A DNA stretch of 64,000 nucleotides from a virus, in IMG/VR virus record IMGVR_UViG_3300032334_001128, positions 62,001 to 126,000 of that record; one strand, written 5' to 3'. This document shows, one piece after another, positions 51,956-59,788 of the stretch (position 1 is its first letter; each line of letters starts with the position of its first letter). Both the position numbers and the translations under genes were made by a program. The notes under the pieces are model-generated. The model made no database searches. It was not told the origin of the DNA and worked only from the letters and a program-made list of their open reading frames with translations.

Positions 51956-51965
51956 TCATTTTGAC

Positions 51966-51994
51966 TTGACAAGGTAGACGTAAGTCACTACCAT
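51966..51994 (+). promoter_or_regulatory. Sigma70-like promoter
   Basis: TTGACA (51966-51971), 17-base spacer, TACCAT (51989-51994). The start at about 52001 would precede the ATG 52036, with AAGGAG 5 bases before it. Confidence 0.55.
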
Positions 51995-52035
51995 AATAAA
52001 TGTCATATTAACTAGCACTTAAGTAAAGGAGTAGA

Positions 52036-52236
52036 ATGACTAATATTGGAGAAGCTTACGATGCTGGTAAAAAAGCCGGTAGAGACTATGAACGTGAGCG
52101 CATCATCAAATGGATCGAAGAGAACCGCACTGGTACGGAATTAGCTGAAGGTGTGATGATGTATAGAGATCGTTTCAGATCTGAAGACATTATTGCCTTT
52201 ATCAAAGGAGAGCTAGATGAATCAGAAAGTGATTAA
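52036..52236 (+). CDS. Small hypothetical protein (66 aa)
   Basis: Helical and charged (YDAGKKAGRDYERERIIKWIEEN), acidic end. Strong AAGGAGTAG ribosome site. Overlaps the next gene by 20 bases. Function unknown; probably an early small protein. Confidence 0.6.
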   Translation: MTNIGEAYDAGKKAGRDYERERIIKWIEENRTGTELAEGVMMYRDRFRSEDIIAFIKGELDESESD

Positions 52237-52408
52237 AAAAGAGATTGTCGTATTTATACTTATCGTAGGAGCAATGCTTGGATCTTTGGTCTATGGATTC
52301 TTCTTACTAAAGGATAACCAAAAGCCAGTTCCTGTATCTTGTTGGGAGCAGTACGAGGATTCCGGAGAAGATGTAGCGATACAGATGTGTGAGGGTAAAG
52401 GTGAGTAG
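52217..52408 (+). CDS. Small membrane protein with Cys pair (63 aa)
   Basis: One membrane helix (about 8-32), then a polar domain with two Cys (SCWEQYEDSGEDVAIQMCEG). It is followed by two more overlapping single-pass membrane proteins, all on the plus strand. Function unknown. Confidence 0.6.
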   Translation: MNQKVIKKEIVVFILIVGAMLGSLVYGFFLLKDNQKPVPVSCWEQYEDSGEDVAIQMCEGKGE

Positions 52409-52556
52409 TGAAGCAAAAATGGTGCTCACTACTTTAGCAGTGGCCGTCAGTATTATTGGGTTACTATATGTATCTCAGCACTATAAGTGCACAACCCTTG
52501 AATATCAGAACTTGAGTGGTACCCACTCGGAAAGTGTTTGTGAGTGGAATGAATAA
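52401..52556 (+). CDS. Small membrane protein (51 aa)
   Basis: GTG start inside the last codons of the previous gene; ATG 52419 is the alternative. One membrane helix (about 8-25: VLTTLAVAVSIIGLLYV) and two Cys outside it. Overlaps the next gene's ATG by 8 bases. Confidence 0.5.
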   Translation: MSSEAKMVLTTLAVAVSIIGLLYVSQHYKCTTLEYQNLSGTHSESVCEWNE

Positions 52557-52716
52557 AAATGCTTTAGTATCTTTTGCGTTTTGGTTTGGATACCATGAGA
52601 TCATTGCCAGTATTATTTCTTATGGAACTGGATTTAACTGGTTGATTTTGCAGATCTTTGTAGTTCCGTTCAGCTTGGTAATGATGGCTCTAACCATGGG
52701 TAGTCAAAACAAGTAA
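52549..52716 (+). CDS. Small membrane protein (55 aa)
   Basis: ATG 52549 overlaps the previous gene. Two hydrophobic stretches (about 8-27 and 30-49: WLILQIFVVPFSLVMMAL). The last of a set of four overlapping small genes. Function unknown. Confidence 0.55.
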   Translation: MNKNALVSFAFWFGYHEIIASIISYGTGFNWLILQIFVVPFSLVMMALTMGSQNK

Positions 52717-52778
52717 TTAGTTTCACAAGACATCGATAACTTAAAAACACGATCTTAAAATGATTGTACAATTTAAGT

Positions 52779-52875
52779 GTATCGAGGGCTTTATTCCTTT
52801 CGACTCGATACCTTAAAGGACAATTATTGTCCCGAAGCCCCCTGGTTTGTGGTGTTACCGGGGGGCTTCCCTTTT
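52779..52875 (+). ncRNA. Candidate small RNA with three hairpins ending in a terminator
   Basis: A -10 (TACAAT, 52767-52772) predicts a start near 52779. The transcript would form GTATCGAG (52779-52786)/CTCGATAC (52804-52811), then GGACAA (52818-52823)/TTGTCC (52827-52832), then the terminator stem 52834-52846/52857-52869 followed by a CCTTTT run. The outer dyad TTTAAG (52772-52777)/CTTAAA (52812-52817) extends the first stem in DNA. No open frame is present. Confidence 0.5.
52834..52875 (+). terminator. Intrinsic terminator
   Basis: GAAGCCCCC-x-GG pairs with CC-x-GGGGGCTTC (arms 52834-52846 and 52857-52869), with CCTTTT after it. Strong plus-strand terminator. Confidence 0.9.
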
Positions 52876-52892
52876 ACCCTGGATAAAAGAAA

Positions 52893-52919
52893 TCCCCCCT
52901 GACATTAAATGCGGGGGGA
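52893..52919 (-). terminator. Intrinsic terminator for the minus-strand lysis operon
   Basis: TCCCCCC (52893-52899) and GGGGGGA (52913-52919); on the minus strand it is followed by TTTCTTTT. It lies 84 bases after the endolysin stop, so it closes the operon transcribed from the right. Confidence 0.8.
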
Positions 52920-53003
52920 CTCTTTATATTGGCTGATCGTATTATGCACCTAGTAGTTGTTATTTATTTGATTTTTAGATGTGCCTTTATAGCCAATAAT
53001 TCT

Positions 53004-53534
53004 TTATGCCTTCTTGGTTGGAACAACCTTCTTGACTGCACTAACAACCTTAGCTGCAACAGACTTCTTAGGAGCTGCTGAGAAAAGAGTTAGTGGGTCA
53101 ACTAGACGCTCGAATGGAAGCAAGTGTGCTTCTACTCCTGCGTAGTTCTTTCCCATTGTTGCAACGGTCATGTGGAGGTGGGCTCCAGTTGAGGCTGATC
53201 CGCTAGGGGTGTTCTTACCGCCACCAACTAGACCTACTACAGTCTGACCACCAACAACCTTGTCACCCTTCTTAAGGGTAGGTGCTGCTGCAAGGTGTGC
53301 GTATAGGACCCAGTGCTTGCCATCTGCTGAAGAGTGAACAAGGATGTGTCCAAGAACATCAGTCCAGTCAACTAGACCAACTGTGCCATCACAGATGGCT
53401 TTGATTGGAGACTTCTCCTTTGGTGCCCAGTCCTGGCCACGGTGAGGTCTTCCATTGCGGTATGGTGCTAGATTGCCCAGTTCGTCGCCACGAAGCTTTG
53501 GGTCAAATGGTTCGTAATAAGTTACGTCTGCCAT
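53004..53534 (-). CDS. M23-family endolysin (LytM-type peptidase)
   Basis: 176 aa. Zinc ligands in HRGQD (His31, Asp35) and GAHLHM (His119, His121), plus the catalytic His80 in LYAHL, all typical of M23 (lysostaphin/LytM-like) peptidoglycan endopeptidases. No signal peptide, so a holin is needed. The last 25 residues are Lys/Ala/Val-rich (KVVSAVKKVVPTKKA), perhaps a wall-binding or membrane-active tail. It is the last gene of a lysis-type operon. Confidence 0.9.
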   Translation of the reverse strand: MADVTYYEPFDPKLRGDELGNLAPYRNGRPHRGQDWAPKEKSPIKAICDGTVGLVDWTDVLGHILVHSSADGKHWVLYAHLAAAPTLKKGDKVVGGQTVVGLVGGGKNTPSGSASTGAHLHMTVATMGKNYAGVEAHLLPFERLVDPLTLFSAAPKKSVAAKVVSAVKKVVPTKKA

Positions 53535-53550
53535 CGGTGATTCTCCTTAA

Positions 53551-54729
53551 TTAGTTTGTTTGTTTTGTATCATCGGTGATCGGACCGCCAACAACCCAGG
53601 CAGAACAAGTTCTAGATGCAGCACACTTGAAATCAAATGCTTCGCAGTAGCCTAGTTCTGCTGTGTCGATTGCGTCCCAGGCATTTTGTGAGCCTGATTC
53701 CCCAGCTGCAAGACCTGTTTCTATACAGTCAAGCATTGAGGGAGTTCTAATAAACATTACACAGTTTCCACAGACGCTCTTCTTTGCGTCAGCAACCGGT
53801 AATGACCAGCGTTTTGCTTTCTCTGCCCAGAACTGTTCATTAGGTTCTTTAGGGTTGAGAGGGCCGTAGCCAGCTGTTGTAATAGCCTTTTCACGGTTTT
53901 GAAGATTGATCGCGATATCCTGAGTAGCTGGTGGACAGTCAGGAACTGCAACGTCAGTGGTAGCTAGCTCGGTAACTGAAGCGTCGATCGGCACACAGTT
54001 AGGAACCATCTTTCCATCTTTCTCCTTCATACCAATCTGCTTGTAGCCTTCCCAGCAAGGATCCTCTGTGACAAGTTCCAATGCATCTGAGGTAATCGTA
54101 GGCTTAGCTGCTGCAAGTAGGGAAGCTCTAATTGGTGAGTCTGAAGGATAGTAGACGTCCGCTTCAATAGTCTTCTTACCTCTTAGTAGGTTTGAGACTG
54201 CTCTGTGGTGGCCGTCAACTATCTTCATACCAGCAGAAGTCGCCCAAACCTTAATTGGTTTGTTAGACATTGCAACTTCTTTTGCACGCTTCAAATTGAC
54301 TGTACGTTGGGTTGGGATCAGATTAGTGATTGGAACCTGGATAACTTGATCTGGATCATTCAATGAAGTAATGGTTTTGATGTAGTCATCCATTTGACTT
54401 GGTGGCTTAGGGAAATAAGTATTAGTAGAAACGTCAGTATCTACACCAGCTGGAGCTTTAGAAGGATCTACTACACCATCAGGAATGACTGCGAAACGGC
54501 AGTAACCTTCTGATTCAACTTCGAACGCAATGATCTTACAACCATTACCACCTTCAAAGAGTACGCAGTTACCACACTTGACGCCCATCTTGGCGTAAGG
54601 GTTCTTTGAACCAGGGTGATAATCAGCCCAGATGCCAGTTTCATCCTCGTTGAACTTGCCATACTTTGTGGCTATTTCAACAAGGGCGGCAGCTAGGTCC
54701 TGCTCTTCAGGTACTAAATTTCCAGTCAT
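53551..54729 (-). CDS. ParB/sulfiredoxin-like domain between two Cys-cluster domains
   Basis: 392 aa. Residues about 45-85 have KCGNCVLFEGGNGC and then EGYCRF. The central segment (about 125-210) has VPITNLIPTQRTV and IKVWATSAGMKIVDGHHRA, a ParB-type nuclease/sulfiredoxin fold. Residues about 310-380 repeat the cluster: VCGNCVMFIRTPSMLDC, then GYCEAFDFKC and TC. The two Cys clusters (high-potential iron-like or zinc) are probably homologous. Such Cys modules also occur in phage head proteins. Function unknown: virion component or redox-controlled nuclease. It lies beside the endolysin. Confidence 0.55.
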   Translation of the reverse strand: MTGNLVPEEQDLAAALVEIATKYGKFNEDETGIWADYHPGSKNPYAKMGVKCGNCVLFEGGNGCKIIAFEVESEGYCRFAVIPDGVVDPSKAPAGVDTDVSTNTYFPKPPSQMDDYIKTITSLNDPDQVIQVPITNLIPTQRTVNLKRAKEVAMSNKPIKVWATSAGMKIVDGHHRAVSNLLRGKKTIEADVYYPSDSPIRASLLAAAKPTITSDALELVTEDPCWEGYKQIGMKEKDGKMVPNCVPIDASVTELATTDVAVPDCPPATQDIAINLQNREKAITTAGYGPLNPKEPNEQFWAEKAKRWSLPVADAKKSVCGNCVMFIRTPSMLDCIETGLAAGESGSQNAWDAIDTAELGYCEAFDFKCAASRTCSAWVVGGPITDDTKQTN

Positions 54730-54750
54730 GGGTTAATTTTACCCTAGATC

Positions 54751-54945
54751 CTATTCGTCGTCTTTTTCGCGACGGATCGGAAATGTCAAAACCCAGATCA
54801 GAAGTGTAACTCCGATCAATTTTCCAACGATGTCTCTTGCTGAGCCTTCTAAGAGCACCCAACCAAGAGCTAGACCTAGTAGGGTCCAAGCCTGGTCAAG
54901 TAGATCCTTGAATAGATCTGCTAGGAATTTAGTTATTTTCTTCAT
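54751..54945 (-). CDS. Small membrane protein (64 aa), holin-like
   Basis: N-terminal amphipathic helix (KITKFLADLFKDLLDQ) followed by one or two hydrophobic segments (WTLLGLALGWVLL; LIGVTLLIWVLTFP) and a charged tail (RREKDDE). The layout (lysis operon, overlap with the following holin-like gene: TAATG) suggests a second holin or an antiholin. Confidence 0.55.
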   Translation of the reverse strand: MKKITKFLADLFKDLLDQAWTLLGLALGWVLLEGSARDIVGKLIGVTLLIWVLTFPIRREKDDE

Positions 54946-55241
54946 TAGTTAGCTTCTTTCTTGCTAGTTGAGTTGGTTTCATCTATGTCTTTTAGCTTTG
55001 TGGTCTGGCGGAAAGCAGCGTCAATCTCTGCTCTAGTTAGCCTTCCATCCTCTAGGAAAGCTAGAGATAGGAGTTCAACAACCTTGGCAACAGACATAAC
55101 ACCGCCCATCACTGCACTAAACCAGATTGGGATATTGATTCCACTTATAGAGCCAGCAACGGATCCTGCACCAATAACTGCCAAAGCAGAGTTGACAAAG
55201 GTCGCTAAAACTCTAAGTAGTACGTTTCCAAATGTTCTCAT
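54945..55241 (-). CDS. Holin-like membrane protein B
   Basis: 98 aa. Two hydrophobic helices (about 10-35, 38-62) and a charged end. Homologous in layout and motifs to the protein at 47441: LATFVNSALAVIGAGSVAG compares with LVILKVSAVLAAGSIGG, and FLEDGRLTRAEIDAAF with YVVDGKLDNDEINIAF. Adjacent to the endolysin operon, so this copy is the more likely lysis holin. Confidence 0.6.
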   Translation of the reverse strand: MRTFGNVLLRVLATFVNSALAVIGAGSVAGSISGINIPIWFSAVMGGVMSVAKVVELLSLAFLEDGRLTRAEIDAAFRQTTKLKDIDETNSTSKKEAN

Positions 55242-58057
55242 TATTTTCTCCTGATTGTCCTGTTTGATGAACCTCCGGAACTGGAGGCTGTGGCTAAGGC
55301 TGCTGCTTGGGCAATTTGCCCAACAACAAGAGTGGTTACAACAAGGTTTTGAGCCTCTTTACGTTTCTTTGGTGAGATGTCAGCACCAACGTTTCCAACT
55401 AAGTTCAAGACGTTTGCGATGGCAACGGCTGCTTGTCCAACACCAGGAATGTTGGCAATTGACTCGTCAACAACAATGTCGTCCTGTTGGGCTGCAAGTG
55501 CAAGTGCATCCAGTGCTTGCTCGTACTCTGCTGAGCCTTCTGTGGCTGTCTCAAAGGCTACAAGGGCTGCCTCTACAAGTTGCTCTGCTTGAGCGGGAGT
55601 AAGTTCTGTAGGGTCAACGGCTGCTAGGTCGACTTGCATTAGGTCTTCAATAACTGCTGGAATCTCTGCTGAACCTTCTTCTTTCTTAGGTGGCTCCTGA
55701 TTTAGAAGATCTTTGATCTGTGATAGGGAGATCTGAGAGGAAAGGGTGGAAGCTTCTTCGTTCGAAGTTGTGGCCGCGGCTTCTGCTTCTGCTAGAAGAT
55801 CTTCTGCTGCTGTTTTATTTGATGTGGCAGCAGATGTTTCGTCTTGAGCTGCAGCGTAGTTGGCAGCAACTATATCTAAGGTTGCTTTAGCTGATGCTTC
55901 ATTAGATGTAGAGGTAGATGATGTGGTAACACTGAGGTCATATGTTTCTTGGGCAGAAAGTTGGGTAGCTTGTTTAGATCTTAGATCCTGATTTAAAGCT
56001 TCGTTAGAAGTTTGTAGCGCTTGACTTTGTCTAACTTCTGTGCTAAGAGTATTTTTCTTTGTCTGAAGTTTCGTTGATTCTTCATCAAAAGTTGATTGTT
56101 TGTTTGTTAGATCTTGCTGAGCTATCCTCAATGTTTGTGAGGCTGAGTCGTAAGAAGATTCAGCTTGGTTAGATGTGATTTGCTTGACGTCCAGCTCTGA
56201 AGAAAGAGTGTTGAGAGAAGTGGCAGTATCTATTACTTGGTAGTAGGCAGTTGTAGAGTTTTGGGCTGCTTGCTGTTGATTTGCTTGTGCGATCTGCCAG
56301 TCTTCCTCTGCTTGCTGGTTAGCAAGAACGGTTGCGTCGTAATAGATTTGTGCGTTTTGTAGATTCGGTAGTAGAGCAGGGTCGTGGATGAGTGGGTGGA
56401 CTTGTCCTGGAATTACCTCGGTGGTGTAGTAGGTTTCGTAGTCCCAAACAGTTTGTTCAACGTAGGTAGTTGTGGTGGTAGATGTTGTACCTAGGTGAGA
56501 TGGTGGAACTAGAACATAGCCTGTCTGTGGGGTGTAGTAGTAGAGCCATACGTTAGCTCCGCCACCATTCTCGTAATAGTAGAGGGTTATGGTGTGGGTG
56601 GAGCCACCTTCAAAATAAACTGGTGCAGAGGTAGAACCGCCTCCACCTTTATCTCGCCAGTCGCTGATGATTTGAACTCCGTCGATTTGGAGAATAGTTC
56701 CGTCATCTGCCGGAGAGTGGAACTGGTAGTTGCCGGAGGTTGGGAATGAAATGTTTCCCGTGAAACGTACAATGACATCTTCGCTTCTACCTGAGTTAAG
56801 AACCTGTCCTGATCCCCAGTTGAAGTTGATGTCTGGAACTATGGTTGTGTAGATAGGTCGTTCGTTTGAGGTAGGTAGTGGTGGAGCGTTGTTATAACCT
56901 TGACGGTTGAATACGTCAGCGGTTAGGCCACCTGTAAGGGTTGTGGTTGTAACTGGAACAATAGTGGTGGTTGGAACTAAGCGTTCGTGCTCTTGTTCAT
57001 AAGTAAGTGGAGTCCACGTTGGGTCAGGAATGAGTAAGTTGTCATAATCTGACTGTGCTTGGTTGAGCTGGTTGGTTGCTTCTTGAAGATTTGTTCGTGT
57101 GATGTTTAAAGTCTCTTGCGCATCCAGGTACTCGTTATAAACAGTTGTGTATGTATCAAGGATCTGGTTATAGTTTGAGACAACTTGGTTGTAAGTTTCC
57201 CTGGCTGCAGAAACTTCTTCCTGCTTCGTTCGAAGTTCTACGGTAGCTTTATTACGATCTCTTGCTGCTTCTTCTAGTGCTGATGTTGCCTGATCTAATG
57301 TTTGCTGAGCTGCAGCCAACTTTGCTTGGGCTTCGTCGGAAGTCTGCTGCTGCTGTTCTAATGCTTGCTGTGCCTGAACTATGACGCCAGCTTGGACCTC
57401 AATGGCTGTCTGGCTTAAGGTAACTAGATCCTGAGCTTTTGTGGTTGCAGACTTAAAATCCTCTAGGGTTACTAGAGCAAGTTGTAAAGCCTGAAGATCT
57501 GAAGCAGACTGGGCTGAAGCCTTTGTGTGGGTTTCTGTGGCCAAATCTAGCTCGGTTTTAGCTGTAGATTGCTTGGTATTGGCTGTCTCGAAACGCTCTA
57601 GAGCAGACGTAAGGGTACCCTTAGCTAGCTTCAGGGCTGCTAGATCTGTCTTTAGACGTAGGATTTTGTTGGTTAGAAGTTGAATCTTAGACTCTGTGTA
57701 TGAGATCTCCTGGGCAATTTGTGTGTCTAAATCTGGATCTAAAGGCTTAGAAGCTTTAAGTGTGCTAAGTTGAGATATGTAAGAATCCAGTGTAGACTGG
57801 AGGTCTAGAAGATCCTGATTGGAGGGTACTGATGCAATTAACCGTAAACTTAGATAGTTTCTGGGTTGGCTTTGCTGCCAGCTGGGTTTCACTGTTTGTG
57901 ATTGCTGTTGTGTTGGCAGTCCTAAAGCGGAGTAAGTAACTGCTTGGGCTACGCAGACTGGGTAGCCTACTAAGAGGGCCGTTGTGATAAGCAACGGTCC
58001 TTTTTTAATTATCGACTTCGAGCGCTCTCCCTCGCCCTTTGATGGGCGGAGTCTCAT
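55241..58057 (-). CDS. Secreted coiled-coil protein with a central PA14-like domain
   Basis: 938 aa. The N-terminus is basic and then hydrophobic (PLLITTALLVGYPVCVAQA), a good signal peptide with cleavage after AQA near residue 39. Residues about 60-345 and 545-790 are long coiled coils (Gln, Ala, Thr, Glu-rich), and about 375-520 is a PA14-type sugar-binding domain: SGNYQFHSPADDGTILQIDG and GGGANVWLYYYTPQ. The C-terminal 80 residues (ALDALALAAQQ...) include hydrophobic segments ending in a basic tail (SSSGGSSNRTIRRK). PA14 modules bind glycans. The protein probably acts at the host surface; large secreted proteins are rare in phages. Virion protein is the alternative. Confidence 0.7.
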   Translation of the reverse strand: MRLRPSKGEGERSKSIIKKGPLLITTALLVGYPVCVAQAVTYSALGLPTQQQSQTVKPSWQQSQPRNYLSLRLIASVPSNQDLLDLQSTLDSYISQLSTLKASKPLDPDLDTQIAQEISYTESKIQLLTNKILRLKTDLAALKLAKGTLTSALERFETANTKQSTAKTELDLATETHTKASAQSASDLQALQLALVTLEDFKSATTKAQDLVTLSQTAIEVQAGVIVQAQQALEQQQQTSDEAQAKLAAAQQTLDQATSALEEAARDRNKATVELRTKQEEVSAARETYNQVVSNYNQILDTYTTVYNEYLDAQETLNITRTNLQEATNQLNQAQSDYDNLLIPDPTWTPLTYEQEHERLVPTTTIVPVTTTTLTGGLTADVFNRQGYNNAPPLPTSNERPIYTTIVPDINFNWGSGQVLNSGRSEDVIVRFTGNISFPTSGNYQFHSPADDGTILQIDGVQIISDWRDKGGGGSTSAPVYFEGGSTHTITLYYYENGGGANVWLYYYTPQTGYVLVPPSHLGTTSTTTTTYVEQTVWDYETYYTTEVIPGQVHPLIHDPALLPNLQNAQIYYDATVLANQQAEEDWQIAQANQQQAAQNSTTAYYQVIDTATSLNTLSSELDVKQITSNQAESSYDSASQTLRIAQQDLTNKQSTFDEESTKLQTKKNTLSTEVRQSQALQTSNEALNQDLRSKQATQLSAQETYDLSVTTSSTSTSNEASAKATLDIVAANYAAAQDETSAATSNKTAAEDLLAEAEAAATTSNEEASTLSSQISLSQIKDLLNQEPPKKEEGSAEIPAVIEDLMQVDLAAVDPTELTPAQAEQLVEAALVAFETATEGSAEYEQALDALALAAQQDDIVVDESIANIPGVGQAAVAIANVLNLVGNVGADISPKKRKEAQNLVVTTLVVGQIAQAAALATASSSGGSSNRTIRRK

Positions 58058-58068
58058 TTAAGTACCTT

Positions 58069-58275
58069 CTATTTTGTCGGAGTATTCCAAACCGCGTCGC
58101 GGACTTTAAATACCAATTCAGCTACGTCTCCGCCGAGCTGTTCTACTGCTAATAGTAGGTCTGCTCTTTGATCGGGATCGGAGGTAACTTCGAACTCATT
58201 GGTGATTTCGTCGACAACAAGAGTGCACAGAATGATCTTATTTAAGATCTCTGTTGGCTCAAATGGTTCGGTCAT
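58069..58275 (-). CDS. Small acidic protein (68 aa)
   Basis: A helical, acidic sequence (EPTEILNKIILCTLVVDEITNEFEVT). It begins the minus-strand lysis-type operon, 11 bases before the PA14 protein. No family is recognised. Confidence 0.5.
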   Translation of the reverse strand: MTEPFEPTEILNKIILCTLVVDEITNEFEVTSDPDQRADLLLAVEQLGGDVAELVFKVRDAVWNTPTK

Positions 58276-58720
58276 AGGTCTATTTTATCCCGAAAACTGG
58301 AAGGGGATTATGGGGAAATGTGGTAGGTTAAAACTATGAAAAACAACCTAAAACCATGAAATGCAACTATATCTGAAAACGAGGCATAGTGTATAGTAGA
58401 AATCGGTACCTTACCATAAAGTGTTGGAGAAAATGCAAAAAGTCTTGAACAGCTGCTTAGATCTGATACATTGAGATACTAGCAAAAAAATTAAAAATAA
58501 AATGAAAAAAGTTGTTATGTCATGAAACCATGAAACCATGTAACCATGTAACTCAACTATATTTTCTATACGCGTATAGAGTTCAATTCTACGCCAAGTA
58601 AAACTATAGTTGACTTACATGGTTACATGGATTTAAGTCTGTTTTAGGTTGTTTTTCATGACATTCATGGTTTGGTTTGTGCTAGACTGAAAAAGCAAAT
58701 TTTTGTACAAGGAGAAAAAT
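58276..58720. promoter_or_regulatory. Repeat-rich, ori-like non-coding region
   Basis: 445 bases with no gene between divergent operons. Perfect 19-bp inverted repeat ATGAAAAACAACCTAAAAC (58336-58354; inverted copy 58641-58659). Inside it, 26-bp arms 58536-58561 and 58605-58630 match inversely with one mismatch. Four tandem 8-mers, CATGAAAC twice then CATGTAAC twice, occupy 58521-58552. A perfect palindrome CTATACGCGTATAG lies at 58566-58579 in the middle of the 26-bp pair. Copies of the 8-mer also occur inverted at 58615-58629. Such direct-plus-inverted repeats are known in iteron-type origins and partition sites. Function is inferred. Confidence 0.7.
58683..58688 (+). promoter_or_regulatory. 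Extended -10 promoter for the right operon
   Basis: TGC-TAGACT with a weak -35 GACATT 17 bases upstream. It would start RNA near 58695. AAGGAG at 58709-58714 is 6 bases before the ATG 58721. Confidence 0.5.
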
Positions 58721-59182
58721 ATGGAAGATAAGAATAAAGATCCGTTTTCATTTATGGATTTTACATTGGAAGAAGCGATTGAAGCGGATCAGTCAGTTGA
58801 GACTGGACGTTCTAGAGATGGAAGAGTTTGTGCTTGTGGACATCCAATGACAAGACACGTACTTGTTGCCGGACTAGTGTTCTGTAAGCCAACCAGAATG
58901 GAATGTCCATGTAAAGAACAACGAGCTGTGATTGAGACAACAGACACAAGATCGTTCCTGAGAAAGACTGCTGGACAAGGAGCTCTCCATGCTTTAGGCA
59001 GAGGACTTCAAAATGCAATCAAAGCTGGGCACAAGGTTGAATGGCTGATTGATATGAAGTGTGATCGATGTGAAGCTGAAGGTCCGATTGCTCCAGTTGC
59101 AGTTAGCCAGCGTGGCGTTGCTATGGATGAAGCAACAGGATATGATAGGCTCCTATGCAAGCAATGCAGAACGGAAATCTAA
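58721..59182 (+). CDS. Hypothetical protein with two Cys clusters
   Basis: 153 aa from ATG 58721 with AAGGAG upstream; the TTG at 58703 is not used. Zinc-like clusters: VCACGHPMTRH (C-x-C-x5-H) then FCKP and ECPCKE; a second set, KCDRCEAEGP and LLCKQCRTE near the end. It opens the right plus-strand operon. Zinc-finger regulator or DNA-metabolism accessory is plausible; no named family is recognised. Confidence 0.6.
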   Translation: MEDKNKDPFSFMDFTLEEAIEADQSVETGRSRDGRVCACGHPMTRHVLVAGLVFCKPTRMECPCKEQRAVIETTDTRSFLRKTAGQGALHALGRGLQNAIKAGHKVEWLIDMKCDRCEAEGPIAPVAVSQRGVAMDEATGYDRLLCKQCRTEI

Positions 59183-59352
59183 TGGACACCTTTTTCAAAG
59201 TGGTTTTTGTTTGGCCACTAAAGATTGCTTTCTTCCTACTGATGACAGGTTTGGCTGTGGGCTTTGCCATTATGGTGATCTCTAAGCTAGGCTCACTAGG
59301 AAAAGACGTTACAGCAATCAAAGAGAGGATCTTCAATGGGGCTAATCAATGA
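59182..59352 (+). CDS. Small membrane protein (56 aa)
   Basis: Begins with the TAATG overlap at the previous stop. One or two membrane helices (about 4-36: VVFVWPLKIAFFLLMTGLAV). Overlaps the Dam-like gene by 17 bases. Function unknown. Confidence 0.5.
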   Translation: MDTFFKVVFVWPLKIAFFLLMTGLAVGFAIMVISKLGSLGKDVTAIKERIFNGANQ

Positions 59353-59788
59353 GTCTTGGTACACATCCAATGCTGACAATTGGGGTACTCCTCAGAAGTT
59401 GTTCGACGAACTAAACACCGAGTTTGGGTTTACCTTAGATGCTTGCGCAGATGAAGTGAACTTCAAAGTCTCTAACTACTACACTAAAGAACAGGATTCC
59501 CTAAAGCAAGACTGGGAAGGAATCGTGTGGTGCAACCCTCCATACAGCCGAGCTTTAAAACTCTGGATGGCAAAAGTAGTTGAAGCCTGGGAAAATGGAG
59601 CAACCGTGGTTTGTTTAGTTCCAGCTAGAACCGATACAGGTTGGTGGCATGATTACGCCATGAAAGCTACGGAGATTAGATTCCTACGTGGCAGACTTAG
59701 GTTTGATCGACCAGGAATGAAATTAGATAACGCACCTTTCCCGAGCGCCGTGCTAGTATTTAAACCGAAATCTAAGGAAGACGATTAA
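59336..59788 (+). CDS. Phage N6-adenine DNA methyltransferase (Dam-like)
   Basis: 150 aa. The motif NPPY (67-70) and the NWGTPQKLFDELNTEFGFTLD start are typical of phage Dam (pfam05869-type). The F-x-G motif for SAM binding is in the region YTKEQ...; the protein is short, without a separate target-recognition domain. Target base is unknown. Orphan (no restriction partner in the window), so it likely protects phage DNA or regulates packaging or transcription. Confidence 0.8.
   Translation: MGLINESWYTSNADNWGTPQKLFDELNTEFGFTLDACADEVNFKVSNYYTKEQDSLKQDWEGIVWCNPPYSRALKLWMAKVVEAWENGATVVCLVPARTDTGWWHDYAMKATEIRFLRGRLRFDRPGMKLDNAPFPSAVLVFKPKSKEDD

Noticed and set aside
53551-54729. ParB partition protein
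   Set aside because: Only a ParB-like core is visible, without HTH DNA-binding domain or a ParA partner; Cys clusters suggest something else.
55255-55602. Plus-strand open frame of 115 aa opposite the PA14 protein
   Set aside because: Antisense shadow of a Gln/Ala-rich coding region with no independent start signals.
58703-58720. TTG start six codons upstream of the 58721 gene
   Set aside because: It would lie across the AAGGAG ribosome site that correctly spaces ATG 58721.
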